Positions 29,982 to 41,364 of a stretch of 64,000 nt of DNA are shown here, piece by piece. The notes beneath the pieces are model-generated. The model was not told the DNA's origin, did no database searches, and saw only the letters and a program-made list of their open reading frames with translations. How positions within the stretch are numbered: the stretch's first letter is position 1; every line of letters begins with the position of its first letter. Origin of the DNA: Salvelinus alpinus (Eukaryota; Chordata; Actinopteri; Salmoniformes; Salmonidae). A program made the translations under genes and the position numbers. The stretch is from contig NC_092115.1 in assembly GCF_045679555.1 (NCBI RefSeq), positions 32,491,596 through 32,555,595 on the forward strand, written 5' to 3'.

Positions 29982-30620
29982 GTCCTCTTCTCAGCCCCTC
30001 GTTGTTTAGCTAGCTATAGTAGCTAGCTTGTAAACTTACTATTGTTAGTTTACAACCACATGTATCCTCCACTCGTTACAGAAGTAACGGTATTACACAT
30101 TAACTACTGTTTAACAACCCATTAAAATATAATATGTCTGTTCATACGAATACTATATCGAGCCCCCAGCAGCTGTCCAAGCTATTCAACATCATCAGAC
30201 CATCACAGTCAAAACAAAGAGCTAGATAATAACAGTAGCTAACGTTAGCTACTTCGCCTAGCTAGCTAATGTTATCGACATGTTATTCCTAAATGAAAAT
30301 CACTCATTCCTCGGTCTACGATTTGAAATGTAAAACGTTCGCTTAAAAAGCAACTACCATAACAACATCAAGCGATAGAAAATGAATATTTTGCACAAAT
30401 ATCGACCACTGACTTCGCGAAAAAAATTCACTAATAACTGTCTGGCTAGCAATGTTATCAGAGATCCTGGACAAAATGACAAGATGCTTGTGACTCCGCC
30501 CTAACAATGGGATTCGCTGTCCATAGAGCGGAACAGCGGGATGTCAAGCTCCCGCCCATTCCTCTCTGGATTGGTAGATACATCTCGTTATTTGAATATA
30601 TTTTCAATATTCGATAAGGG
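29982..30620 (-). promoter_or_regulatory. Probable rnf11 5' UTR and promoter region
   Basis: This lies directly upstream of the rnf11 ATG. It has a GC-richer stretch near 30,490-30,600 with gactccgcccta, ctcccgccc and an ATTGG/CCAAT core (30,571), the composition expected of a TATA-less housekeeping promoter. No transcription start can be set from sequence. Confidence 0.35.
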
Positions 30621-30902
30621 AGTTGACGTCAACCGCCTGTATTCAATGGAGAGTGAGATGCTATTCTAGCCTCATGAATATGCATAGATGCCTTGAATTT
30701 CAACAGGGACAATTCAATGAATTGTGTTTTTTCTCAGTTTACCAGAATGTCACGTGCATCACACTTATTATCAGTATGCTCATAACAACCTAAGCATTAC
30801 TTAACTTTTATTAGATCAAATAAGCCTCAGGTATCAAAAAAACTTTTCATTTTTTTCTCAACTAAATTCCACACTCTCTCAAAAACTCCTCACTTGCTTA
30901 AT

Positions 30903-31316
30903 AATTAAAGATGCACTATGCAGAAATCGCTCCGCCATTTCTTCAATGCAAAAATTCTAATAGTTCACCTAATTTCAGTTTATGTAACAAAACAATTAAG
31001 TATAGTGTAGTGTAGAGTATAGGGTAGAGAATCATTAAGTGCTGATGGTGCCGACAGAGAGGGCTGCCTCGCTTCTAGTCAATAGGAAACTTTGCAGTAT
31101 TATTTCTTACATTGCTAGCCCAGAAAATCTATATTAGATTTGCGATTATATACACTCTATCGGCAGGATAGTGTTATTTCATACAGCCAGGAAGAACTAT
31201 TGCTAGTTTGTTTTCTTTTTTTTGCGTTGTTCGTAACTTGTTTGGAACATAATGTTGCTGCTACCATCTCTTATGACCGAAAAGAGCTTCTGGACATCAG
31301 AAATGCAATTACTCAC
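30903..31316 (+). repeat. Dispersed repeat plus probable 5' end of an L2-like LINE
   Basis: 30,903-31,010 (gatgcactatgcagaaatcg) is a repeat I recognise from salmonids. From about 31,038 (gatggtgccgacagagaggg) to 31,316 (catcagaaatgcaattactc) the sequence resembles the 5' region of a salmonid L2-type LINE, cut off by the Tc1 fragment that follows. Confidence 0.45.
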
Positions 31317-32003
31317 CTTTCATGAAGCTGCCAGTTGAGAACTTGTGAGGCGTCTGTTTCTCAAACTAGACACTCAAATGTACTTGTCCTCTTGCTCAGT
31401 TGTGCACCGGGGCCTCCCACTCCTCTTTCTATTCTGGTTAGAGCCAGTTTGCGCTGGTCTGTGAAGGGAGTAGTACACAGCGTTGTACGAGATCTTCAGT
31501 TTCTTGGCAATTTCTCATATGGAATAACCTTCATTTCTCAGAACAAGAATAGACTGACGAGTTTCAGAAGAACGTTCTTTGTTTCTGGCCATTTTGAGCC
31601 TGTAATCGAAGCCACAAATGCTGATGCTCCAGATTTTCAACTAGTCTAAAGGCGGCCAGTTTTATTACTTCTTTAATAAGCATAACAGTTTCCAGCTGTG
31701 CTAACATAATTGCAAAAGGGGTTTCTAATGATCAATTAGCCTTTTAAGATGATAAACTTGGATTAGCTAACACAACGTGCCATTGGAACACAGGAGTGAA
31801 GGTTGCTGATAATGGGCCTCCGTACACCTATGTAGATATTCCATAAAAAATCTGCCAGTTCCAGCTACAATAGTCATTTACAACATTAACCATGTCTACA
31901 CTATATTTCTGATCAATTTGATGTTATTTTAATGGACAAAAAATGTGCTTTAATTAAAAAACAAGGACATTTCTAAGTGACCCCAAACTTTTGAACGGTA
32001 GTG
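31317..32003 (-). mobile_element. Tc1-like transposon fragment with transposase N-terminus
   Basis: The right end reads ccaaacttttgaacggtagtg followed by TA. The minus strand encodes the transposase start MARNKERSSETRQSILVL with the first helix-turn-helix, broken by a stop where an arginine codon is expected (plus-strand ctcatatgg near 31,513). The rest of the transposase is missing past 31,317. Confidence 0.75.
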
Positions 32004-32005
32004 TA

Positions 32006-32678
32006 TATATACTGAACAAAATTATTAACACAACATGTGTTGGTCCCATATTTCATGAGCTGAAATAAAAGTTCCCAGAATTTTTCCATAAGCACAAAAA
32101 GCTTATTTCTCTCAAATGTTGTGCACAAATTTCTTTACATCCCTGTTAGAGAATATTTATCCTTTGCCAAGATAATCCATCCACCTGACAGGTGTGATAT
32201 ATCAAGAAGCTGATTAAGGGCCTCCCGGGTGGCGCAGTGGTCTAGAGCACTGCATCGCAGTGCTATGCTGCGCCACCAGAGTCTGGGTTCGCGCCCAGGC
32301 TCTGTCGCAGCCGGCCGCGACCGGGAGGTCCGTGGGGCGACGCACAATTGGCTTAGCGTCGTTAGGGAGGGTTTGGCCGGTAGGGATATCCTTGTCTCAT
32401 CGCGCTCCAGCGACTCCTGTGGCGGGCCGGGCGCAGTGCGCGCTAACCGAGGGGGCGGGTGCACGGTGTTTCCTCCGACACATTGGTGCGGCTGGCTTCC
32501 GGGTTGGAGGCGCGCTGTGTTAAGAAGCAGTGCGGCTAGGTTGGGTTGTGCTTCGGAGGACGCATGACTTTCGACCTTCGTCTCTCCCGAGCCCGTACGG
32601 GAGTTGTAGCGATGAGACAAGATAGTAATTACTAGCGATTGGATACCACAAAATTGGGGAGAAAAAAGGGGATAAAAT

Positions 32679-32713
<35 letters not shown>

Positions 32714-32966
32714 AGCTGATTAAACAGCATGATCATTACACAGGTGCACCTTGTGGTGGGGACAACAAAAGGCCATTCTAAAATGTGCAGTTTTGTCACA
32801 CATCACAATGACACAGATGTCTCAGGTTTTGAGGGAGTGTGCAATTGGCATGCTGACTGCAGGAATGTCCACCAGAGCTGTTGCCAGAGAATTGAATGCT
32901 CATTTCTCTACCATAAGCTGCCCCCAACGTCGTTTTAGAGAACCTCGTGGTGCCCCAGATCCTAAT
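32006..32966 (+). mobile_element. Tc1-like element fragment, split by a SINE
   Basis: The left end is actgaacaaaattattaac and the sequence continues after the SINE with cagcatgatcattacacag. Translation of 32,815-32,940 gives LTAGMSTRAVARELNAHFST, the DNA-binding helix-turn-helix of a Tc1/IS630-type transposase. The catalytic part is absent. Confidence 0.7.
32218..32710 (+). mobile_element. Full-length tRNA-derived SINE with 13-bp target duplication
   Basis: It begins gggcctcccgggtggcgcag and has a B-box ggttcgcgccc at 32,286-32,296. It ends in a long poly(A) run. Both sides carry agaagctgattaa (32,205-32,217 and 32,711-32,723), a perfect 13-bp duplication. It resembles the salmonid SlmI/SmaI-type SINEs; the family name is from memory. 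Confidence 0.88.
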
Positions 32967-33477
32967 GAGTTAACTTCTTGCCACTATAGGGGGTGCTGTT
33001 TCGCATTAGCATAATTTGCTCAACAGATTAAACGGCTTCCTAATAAATTCTTGCTCGTACAATATGCATATTATTGTTATTATTGGATAGAAAACACTCT
33101 CTAGTTTCTATAGCCGTTGGAATTTTGTCTCTGAGTGGTACAGAACTCAATCTACAGCACTTTTCATGATAGGGAGTCAGATTTCAGACATCCTGGCCCC
33201 TGATCTGGAGTCAGTTTAAAGGTCCCTGTAAATGCTATGGAGAAACAGACACTTCTTACGTCTTCCCCTGGATGTCAGTACGTGATGACGCTTTGAATGG
33301 AGTCGATTGCGCAATCAGGGGCTGCATAAAAGAGCAAATACCGGAAGTAGCATCCCTTTGCTGCCTGCGCCTTGCGCACAGAGGACGTCGGACTCGCCTC
33401 CTTCCAAGCGTTTGTTTAGCCAGTAATATTTCTCTGGTCATGTTTTTACTCGTTAGAGGTGTTAAAAACATCATAAG

Positions 33478-36400
33478 TTTTTAACTGCCCGAGGGAGTTA
33501 TCCAACTGGCACCTCCGTCCCGACGTTACCTGAACGCTCATCTGGGGCCCGCTAACCGTTAGCTGTCTTATCGGCTGCTATCTGAATAAGTATATCGGAC
33601 AATTATTATTATTATTTTTTTTTTTTTTTTTTTTCTTGGGTCACTATATCTATTTTGCCAATTTGGATTGATCCCCTCTACCACACGGAACCCCACTAAC
33701 CTACCGACGGAAACGCACGAGGTATCTACAAATAGACTTCCATACTATGCTATCTTGCTACCGATAGCCATCTACCCGGCCAGCTGTCTGGATCGCCGTG
33801 ACCCCAACCAACCTCTACTCACTGGACCCTTATTGATCACTCGATTAAGCATGCCTCTCCTTAATGTAAATATGCCTTGTCCATTGCTGTTCTGGTTAGT
33901 GTTTATTGGCTTATTTCACTGTAGAGCCTCTAGCCCTGCCCACTATACCATATCCAACCTCACAGTTCCACCACCCACATATGCGATGACATCACCTGGT
34001 TTCAATGATGTTTCTAGAGACAATATCTCTCTCATCATCACTCAATACCTAGGTTTACCTCCACTGTATTCACATCCTACCATACCTTTGTCTGTACATT
34101 ATTCCTTTAAGCTATTTTATCGCCCCCAGAAACTTCCTTTTACTCTCTGCTCTAGAAGTTCTAGACGACCAATTCTCATAGCTTTTAGCCGTACCCTTAT
34201 CCTACTCCTCCTCTGTTCCTCTGGTGATGTAGAGGTGAATCCAGGCCCTGCAGTACCTAGCTCCACTCCTATTCCCCAGGCGCTCTCTTTTGATGACTTC
34301 TGTAACCGTAATAGCCTTGGCTTCATGCATGTTAACATTAGAAGCCTCCTCCCTAAGTTTGTTTTGTTCACTGCTTTAGCACACTCTGCCAACCCGGATG
34401 TTTTAGCCGTGTCTGAATCCTGGCTTAGAAAGACCACCAAAAATTCTGACATTTTCATCCCCAACTACAAGATTTTCAGACAAGATAGAACGGCCAAAGG
34501 GGGCGGTGTTGCAATCTATTGCAAAGATTGCCTGCAGAGTTCTGTTTTACTATCCAGGTCTGTTCCCAAACAATTTGAACTTCTACTTTTAAAAATCCAC
34601 CTCTCTAAAAACAAGTCTCTCACCGTTGCCGCCTGCTATAGACCACCCTCTGCCCCCAGCTGTGCTCTGGACACTATATGTGAACTGATTGCCCCCCATC
34701 TATCTTCAGAGCTCGTGCTGCTAGGCGACCTAAATTTTAACATGCTTAACACCCCAGCCACCCTACAATCTAAGCTTGATGCCCTCAATCTCACACAAAT
34801 TATCAATGAACCTACCAGGTACCACCCCAATTCCGTAAACACGGGTACCCTCATAGATATCATCCTAACAAACTTGCCCTCCAAATACACCTCTGCTGTT
34901 TTCAACCAAGATCTCAGCGATCACTGCCTCATTGCCTGCATCCGTAATGGGTCAGCGGTCAAACGACCTCCACTCATCACTGTCAAACGCTCCCTGAAAC
35001 ACTTCAGCGAGCAGGCCTTTCTAATCGACCTGGCCGAGGTATCCTGGAAGGATATTGATCTCATCCCGTCAGTAGAGAATGCCTGGACATTTTTTAAAAA
35101 TGCCTTCCTCACCATCTTGAATAAGCATGCCCCATTCAAGAAATTTAGAACCAGGAACAGATATAGCCCTTGGTTCTCTCCTGACCTGACTGCCCTTAAC
35201 CAACAGAAAAACATCCTATGGCGTTCTGCATTAGCATCGAACAGCCCCCGTGATATGCAACTTTTCAGGGAAGCTAGAAACCAGTATACACAGGCAGTTA
35301 GAAAAGCCAAGGCTAGCTTTTTCAAGCAGAAATTTGCTTCCTGCAACACAAATTCAAAAAAGTTCTGGGACACTGTAAAGTCCATGGAGAATAAGAACAC
35401 CTCCTCCCAGCTTCCAACTGCTCTGAAGATAGGAAACACTGTCACCACCGACAAATCCACTATAATTGAGAATTTCAATAAGCATTTTTCTACGGCTGGC
35501 CATGCTTTCCACCTGGCTACCCCTACCCCGGACAACAGCACTGCCCTCCCCTCTGCTACTCGCCCAAGCCTTCCCCATTTCTCTTTCTCCCAAATACAGT
35601 CAGCTGATGTTCTAAAAGAGCTGCAAAATCTGGACCCTTACAAATCAGCCGGGCTAGATAATCTGGACCCTTTCTTTCTAAAACTATCTGCTGAAATTGT
35701 TGCCACCCCTATTACTAGCCTTTTCAACCTCTCTTTCGTGTCGTCTGAGATTCCCAAAGATTGGAAAGCAGCTGCGGTTATCCCCCTCTTCAAAGGGGGG
35801 GACACTCTTGACCCTAACAGCTACAGACCTATATCTATCCTACCCTGCCTTTCTAAGGTCTTCGAAAGCCAAGTCAACAAACAGATTACCGACCATTTCG
35901 AATCCCACCATACCTTCTCCGCTATGCAATCTGGTTTCAGAGCTGGTCATGGGTGCACCTCAGCCACGCTCAAGGTCATAAACGATATCTTAACCGCCAT
36001 CGATAGGAAACAATACTGTGCAGCCGTATTCATTGACCTGGCCAAGGCTTTTGACTCTGTCAATCACCACATCCTCATCGGCAGACTCGACAGCCTTGGT
36101 TTCTCTAATGATTGCCTCGCCTGGTTCACCAACTACTTCTCTGATCGAGTTCAGTGTGTCAAATCGGAGGGTCTGTTGTCCGGGCCTCTGGCAGTCTCCA
36201 TGGGGGTGCCACAGGGTTCAATTCTTGGACCGACTCTCTTCTCTGTATACATCAATGATGTCGCTCTTGCTGCTGGTGATTCTCTGATCCACCTCTACGC
36301 AGACGACACTATTCTGTATACTTCTGGCCCTTCTTTTGACACTGTGTTAACAACCCTCCAGGCGAGCTTCAATGCCATACAACTCTCCTTCCGTGGCCTC

Positions 36401-37590
36401 CAATTGCTCTTAAATACAAGTAAAACTAAATGCATGCTCTTCAACCGATCGCTGCCTGCACCTGCCCGCCTGTCCAACATCACTACTCTGGACGGCTCTG
36501 ACCTAGAATATGTGGACAACTACAAATACCTAGGTGTCTGGTTAGACTGTAAACTCTCCTTCCAGACTCACATCAAACATCTCCAATCCAAAGTTAAATC
36601 TAGAATTGGCTTCCTATTCCGCAACAAAGCATCCTTCACTCATGCTGCCAAACATACCCTTGTAAAACTGACCATCCTACCTATCCTCGACTTCGGTGAT
36701 GTCATTTACAAAATAGCCTCCAAAACCCTACTCAATAAATTGGATGCAGTCTATCACAGTGCCATCCGTTTTGTCACCAAAGCCCCATATACTACCCACC
36801 ACTGCGACCTGTACACTCTCGTTGGCTGGCCCTCGCTTCATACTCGTCGCCAAACCCACTGGTTCCAGGTCATCTACAAGACCCTGCTAGGTAAAGTCCC
36901 CCCTTATCTCAGCTCGCTGGTCACCATAGCAACACCTACCTGTAGCACGCGCTCCAGCAGGTTTATCTCTCTGGTCACCCCCAAAACCAATTCTTCCTTT
37001 GGCCGCCTCTCCTTCCAGTTCTCTGCTGCCAATGACTGGAACGAACTACAAAAATCTCTGAAACTGGAAACACTTATCTCCCTCACTAGCTTTAAGCACC
37101 AGCTGTCAGAGCAGCTCATAGATTACTGCACCTGTACATAGCCCATCTATAATTTAGCCCAAACAACTACCTCTTTACCTACTGTATTTATTTATTTATT
37201 TTGCTCCTTTGCACCCCATTATTTCTGTCTCTACTTTGCGCTTTCTTCCACTGCAAACCAACCATTCCAGTGTTTTTAGTTTTATTTTACTTGCTGTGTT
37301 GTATTTACTTCGCCACCATGGCCTTTTTATATTTTTATTTATTTATACATATATTTGTTTGCCTTCACCTCCCTTATCTCACCTCACTTGCTCACATTGT
37401 ATATAGACTTATTTTTTTTTTTTTCACTGTATCATTGACTATATGTTTGTTTTACTCCATGTGTAACTATGTGTTGTTGTATGTGTCGAACTGCTTTGCT
37501 TTATCTTGGCCAGGTCGCAATTGTAAATGAGAACGTGTTCTCAATTTGCCTACCTGGTTAAATAAAGGTTAAATAAAAAAAAAAAAAAAA
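33478..37590 (+). mobile_element. Full-length CR1/L2-type LINE (copy A)
   Basis: The insertion splits catcataag|gtagttaattt of the host element, leaving a short taag duplication (33,474-33,477 and 37,591-37,594). It has a ~370-bp 5' region with an (ATT)n/poly-T tract, one long ORF, a 3' UTR, and a tail cctggttaaataaaggttaa followed by A's. Length 4,113 bp. The minus-strand copy B at 43,204-44,809 is nearly identical where they overlap, which suggests recent activity. Confidence 0.9.
33851..37141 (+). CDS. LINE polyprotein: 2A-like motif, APE endonuclease, reverse transcriptase
   Basis: An unbroken frame of 1,096 codons from the first ATG (33,851); the open frame itself starts further upstream at 33,668. 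Residues 1-28 look like a signal peptide (hydrophobic CPLLFWLVFIGLF at 10-22). A 2A-like motif GDVEVNPGP lies at residues 125-133 (34,223-34,249). The AP-endonuclease follows: HVNIRSL (N162), SESWL (E189), LGDLN (292-295) and SDH (356-358). The reverse transcriptase has FIDLAKAFD (D729), GVPQGSILGPTLF and YADD at 816-819. A C-terminal region follows with HHCDLYTLVGWPSLHTRR. All key catalytic residues are present, so the copy may be active. No separate ORF1 is seen within the 5' region. Clade is CR1/L2-like, inferred from ORF and tail. Confidence 0.92.
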   Translation: MPLLNVNMPCPLLFWLVFIGLFHCRASSPAHYTISNLTVPPPTYAMTSPGFNDVSRDNISLIITQYLGLPPLYSHPTIPLSVHYSFKLFYRPQKLPFTLCSRSSRRPILIAFSRTLILLLLCSSGDVEVNPGPAVPSSTPIPQALSFDDFCNRNSLGFMHVNIRSLLPKFVLFTALAHSANPDVLAVSESWLRKTTKNSDIFIPNYKIFRQDRTAKGGGVAIYCKDCLQSSVLLSRSVPKQFELLLLKIHLSKNKSLTVAACYRPPSAPSCALDTICELIAPHLSSELVLLGDLNFNMLNTPATLQSKLDALNLTQIINEPTRYHPNSVNTGTLIDIILTNLPSKYTSAVFNQDLSDHCLIACIRNGSAVKRPPLITVKRSLKHFSEQAFLIDLAEVSWKDIDLIPSVENAWTFFKNAFLTILNKHAPFKKFRTRNRYSPWFSPDLTALNQQKNILWRSALASNSPRDMQLFREARNQYTQAVRKAKASFFKQKFASCNTNSKKFWDTVKSMENKNTSSQLPTALKIGNTVTTDKSTIIENFNKHFSTAGHAFHLATPTPDNSTALPSATRPSLPHFSFSQIQSADVLKELQNLDPYKSAGLDNLDPFFLKLSAEIVATPITSLFNLSFVSSEIPKDWKAAAVIPLFKGGDTLDPNSYRPISILPCLSKVFESQVNKQITDHFESHHTFSAMQSGFRAGHGCTSATLKVINDILTAIDRKQYCAAVFIDLAKAFDSVNHHILIGRLDSLGFSNDCLAWFTNYFSDRVQCVKSEGLLSGPLAVSMGVPQGSILGPTLFSVYINDVALAAGDSLIHLYADDTILYTSGPSFDTVLTTLQASFNAIQLSFRGLQLLLNTSKTKCMLFNRSLPAPARLSNITTLDGSDLEYVDNYKYLGVWLDCKLSFQTHIKHLQSKVKSRIGFLFRNKASFTHAAKHTLVKLTILPILDFGDVIYKIASKTLLNKLDAVYHSAIRFVTKAPYTTHHCDLYTLVGWPSLHTRRQTHWFQVIYKTLLGKVPPYLSSLVTIATPTCSTRSSRFISLVTPKTNSSFGRLSFQFSAANDWNELQKSLKLETLISLTSFKHQLSEQLIDYCTCT

Positions 37591-39049
37591 TAAGGTAGTT
37601 AATTTAAACCGTTTTATAGCAATTTATATCCGTTTAGTGCGATTTTGACCCATTTATTTCTGAGGCACTTTGAACAGCTGGGCACGTTTCCAGTTCATGC
37701 CGAACGTTAGTGGGCATTTCCACATGGCAAGAGGACAGCTTTCGACCAAAAGACGATTAGACCCAAGAAAGGATTCTTTGCCCAAGATTCTGATGGAAGA
37801 ACAGCTCACAGTAAGAACAATTTATGATGATAAATCGTGTTTCTGTCGAAAAATGTTAAACGCTTATGTCGCCATTTTGTTTTGTATAGCTTCGCTTGGC
37901 GCAACCTGTATTGAAAAGTAAGGATAATTTAAAAAATGTAAATCAGCGATTGCATTAAGAACTAATTTGTCTTTCGATTCCTGTCAACCCTGTATTTTTT
38001 AGTCAAGTATATGATTAGCTTTTGATTAAACTAGATCACTAAAAGATGGCGACCGACATTTCCTGGCTTGTTTTGCTACTATTTTCATTGTATAACCACG
38101 TTTTTTTATGGCTAAATATGCACATTTTCGAACAAACTCTATATGTATGTTGTAAAATGATGTTACTGGAGTGTCATCGGAAGAATTCTGAGAAGGTTAG
38201 TGAAAAAATTAATATATTTTGGCGATGATAACGATATCGCTCTCTTTAGCTTGAATTCATGCTGGGGTAACGTTTGCATATGTGGTATGCTAATATAACG
38301 ATTTATTGTGTTTTCGCCGTAAAACACTTAGAAAATCTGAAATATTGTCTGAATTCACAAGATCTGTGTCTTTCCAATGCAATGCTTTGTCTATTTTTAA
38401 GAAATGTTTTATGATGAGTAAATTGGTAATACACGTTGCTCTCTGTAGTAATTCTAGTCGCTTTGGTGAGATTTGTGATGGTGGCTGCAATGGCAAACTA
38501 TGATTTATACCTGAAATATGCAAATTGTTCTAACAAAACCTATCCTATACCATAAATATGTTATCAGACTGTCATCTGATGAGGTTTTTTCTTGGTTAGT
38601 GGCTATCAATATCTTAGTTTAGCCGAATTGGTGATAGCTAGTGGTGTTGAGAAAAAATGGTGGACAAAGAAAAGTGGTGTATTTTGCTAACGTGGTTAGC
38701 TAATAGATTTACATATTGTGTCTTCCCTGTAAAACATTTTAAAAAACAGAAATGATGGGTTTATTCACAAGATCTGTATCTTTCATCTGGTGTCTTGGAC
38801 TTGTGATTTAATGATATTTAGATGCTACTATTTACTTGTGAAGCTATGCTAGCTATGCTAATCAGTGTGGGGGGGGGGTGGGGGGTGCTCCCGGATCCAG
38901 GTTTCTGAGGCAGTAAAAGTTAACTGTTACATTATTAATTTAATCAGGTAACAATTTAACATAGTTAGTTAATTAGATAAATAACAGTCTTCAGATTAAT
39001 GTTAAAGTCAAGATAGCAAAGCAGCACTTCATCGAGGACATACAGTACC

Positions 39050-39480
39050 TCTCCCCATCTTAGCAAGCAATGCATCAATATGTTTGACTACTTCAGTTTC
39101 AATCTAGGTTACACCAAGCCGTTTAGTCTCCTCAACTTGCTCAATTGCCACATTATTCATTACAAGATTTAGATGAGGTTTAGGGTTTAGCGAGTGATTT
39201 GTCCAAATTACAATGCTTTTAGTTTTTTATATATTATGGACCAGCTTATTAATAGCCGCCTATTCTAAAACTGACTGCAGCTCTTTTTTAAGGGTTGCAA
39301 TGATATCACTTGCTGTGGTAGCTGACATGTATAATGTTGAGTCATCAGTGTACATAGACACACAGGCTTCACTCAAGGCTAATGGTAGGTCATTAGTAAA
39401 AATAGAAAACAATAAAGGACCAAGACAGCTGCCTTGATGTATACCACACTGGTTTACGTTAGAGGCTCCCATTAAAGAAA
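39050..39480 (-). pseudogene. Degenerate LINE reverse transcriptase fragment
   Basis: Minus-strand translation gives GIHQGSCLGPLLFSIFTNDL and then MYTDDSTLYMS, equivalent to the PQGS and YADD reverse transcriptase motifs. The catalytic box reads YTDD, and only the palm is left. It belongs to a LINE different from copies A-C. Confidence 0.75.
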
Positions 39481-39484
39481 AACC

Positions 39485-41364
39485 TTATGTGTTATGTTAG
39501 ATAGGTATCTCTGAATCCACAATATGGCAGATGATGTAAAGCCTCTGACCATTGGTCTAGTCTACCTCAGATATGGAGACAAGCAGCCACATATTGTATG
39601 TGCAATTGAGGACACTTTTATTAATATATACAACTATTATACACGTATAAACCAAACAACTATTTTGCATTCCAGGACAATTCTCCATGTTTTTTGGTTA
39701 ACTGAGTTTCACAGAATCATTACCCTTTTTCAGGCAAATAAAACAAATACAAATACCTTAAATTAACATTCCAGAGATATCCTATTCCATCCTTCAAGCG
39801 TGTTGTGAGCAGAAAGGGATATTGTCTCTTATAATCCTACAGAAAACATGATATAAATGTACTGTACATTATTAGTAAACCATTCTAAATAACGGGTGAA
39901 ACCAGGTGTGGAAAACATCTTTCCACATCTGTCGTCAGTAATGGTTCATACAGTATTGACATAAATAATAAAGGAGGAAGATATACAGTTGCAGTGAGTT
40001 CTTTGACACATACTGATGATGTTGGAAGCTAATGTAGAAGAGGAGAATGTGGACGGCTACATTGATGAACAACAAAACACTCATGTTCATGATTGCTTCT
40101 GTGCCAGTTATTGATTCTGGAAGATGACAAAGAATGAATCCGTCAAATGGTAGAATATTGTAACAACTGAAGAAAAACAGGTACAGTACATGGACAAGAT
40201 GAAAGTTGGTCCAAGACAGGCAAATGGTCTGCTGGTTTTCCTAGTGACTTAATAAAGGTTCGTTGATGAATTGAAGCCATGTTCTGGGTATAATTCTAGT
40301 CATTTGGTTCTCTAGAGTCCAGTTCATAGCAAAGCACTGTCTTTCAAATCACACTGGATATTTAGGCATTCCTTTCTGAAAAATAGTTTATCACATTTCA
40401 TAACATTGTTGGTTGCTTTCAATTGTCCTGCAAATCGGTAAAAAAATGAAATAAATCATACAGATTCCCAACAGAAGAGTGTGCCATTCACTTCCTGTTT
40501 GTATAAAGTGGATAACTGTCCTATTGGTCATTGTTTTATTCCTTTGACATTTTACAACAGGAATTACATAGTTTACGTATGAATAGATAATTACTAAAGA
40601 AGTGTGTTCCCTTTGTAGACAGTAAATGGATAGGAAATCTAATGGTGGAGGGTGCAGAAGGTAAAAAAAAATATCTCTACTACATTTCAAAACACATTGC
40701 TTTGATCAATTATTGTTTGGGTGTATTTTTTTACAGACATGATTCCATTTTATTAACTTTATAATACGTCAACAGTTAACCTTCTCTATGGCCATGTATC
40801 CTACTCAGACAATCAAGTGGTATTGGTGGCATTACAATTTTATGACAAAAATCACATGTATTTACAAAAACCATGGTTTTCAAAGATATTGTTTCTCCTT
40901 ATTTTGCACATATTCACACACCCCACATACACTGTTAAGAGAAACACAAAATCAATGTCAGAGAAACACCTTCAGAAATGACAATACCTATTGACACATA
41001 ACGTAATTCTATCCTTTCTATTTATTTCATCTCTTTTCTGTACATCCAAGGCTATTTGAGGTTTATTATTAGTCACTTTCTTTTGTTAGTCAGAATATAA
41101 ATAAACCACAGTCAAATATTTGTGGGTAGATATTTATTGTACATTTTCTGTGTGACTTTAAAAGGGATCCCACTTGCAGGAAGTGAAAAAATGGATGTTC
41201 TTAATTTTTTTCTCCCCTCACATTTTATCAAACATACTGCAATCACACAGGTATGCAGTAGTAATGCAAGAGAGCGACAAATGTCCCTTTTTCTTTTATA
41301 TTGTAGTACATCTTATACACTAGCACCTTCCTCACCTCTCATCCACCACCACTTCCTCCTCCTC
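39485..41364 (-). other. Probable cacna1e 3' UTR and downstream sequence
   Basis: No coding exon is supported on either strand. It lies directly 3' of the cacna1e stop on the minus strand and is AT-rich with several minus-strand AATAAA-like sites (for example plus-strand tttatt near 41,131 and 41,021), so part of it is likely 3' UTR. Confidence 0.4.

Larger units (their letters stand above)
32974..38919 (+). mobile_element. TTAA-bounded modular element hosting a LINE
   Basis: The left edge is TTAA-CTTCTTGCC (TTAA at 32,970-32,973) and the right edge GTAAAAG-TTAA (38,920-38,923). Without the LINE (33,478-37,590) it is about 1.83 kb. The right part has repeated blocks: gaattcacaagatctgtgtc (38,371) and attcacaagatctgtatc (38,763), 390 bp apart, with a weaker third near 37,953. 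The 5' part shares atatgcatattatt and ggatagaaaacactct-type sequence with the minus-strand copy at 13,760-15,192. There is no transposase. Confidence 0.6.

Noticed and set aside
32135-32620. ORFs of 161, 112 and 87 codons in the SINE at 32,218-32,710
   Set aside because: Frames through a GC-rich tRNA-derived SINE, which is non-coding.
34117-35593. Antisense ORFs of 79-206 codons within LINE A
   Set aside because: Shadows of the sense polyprotein; no conserved domain.
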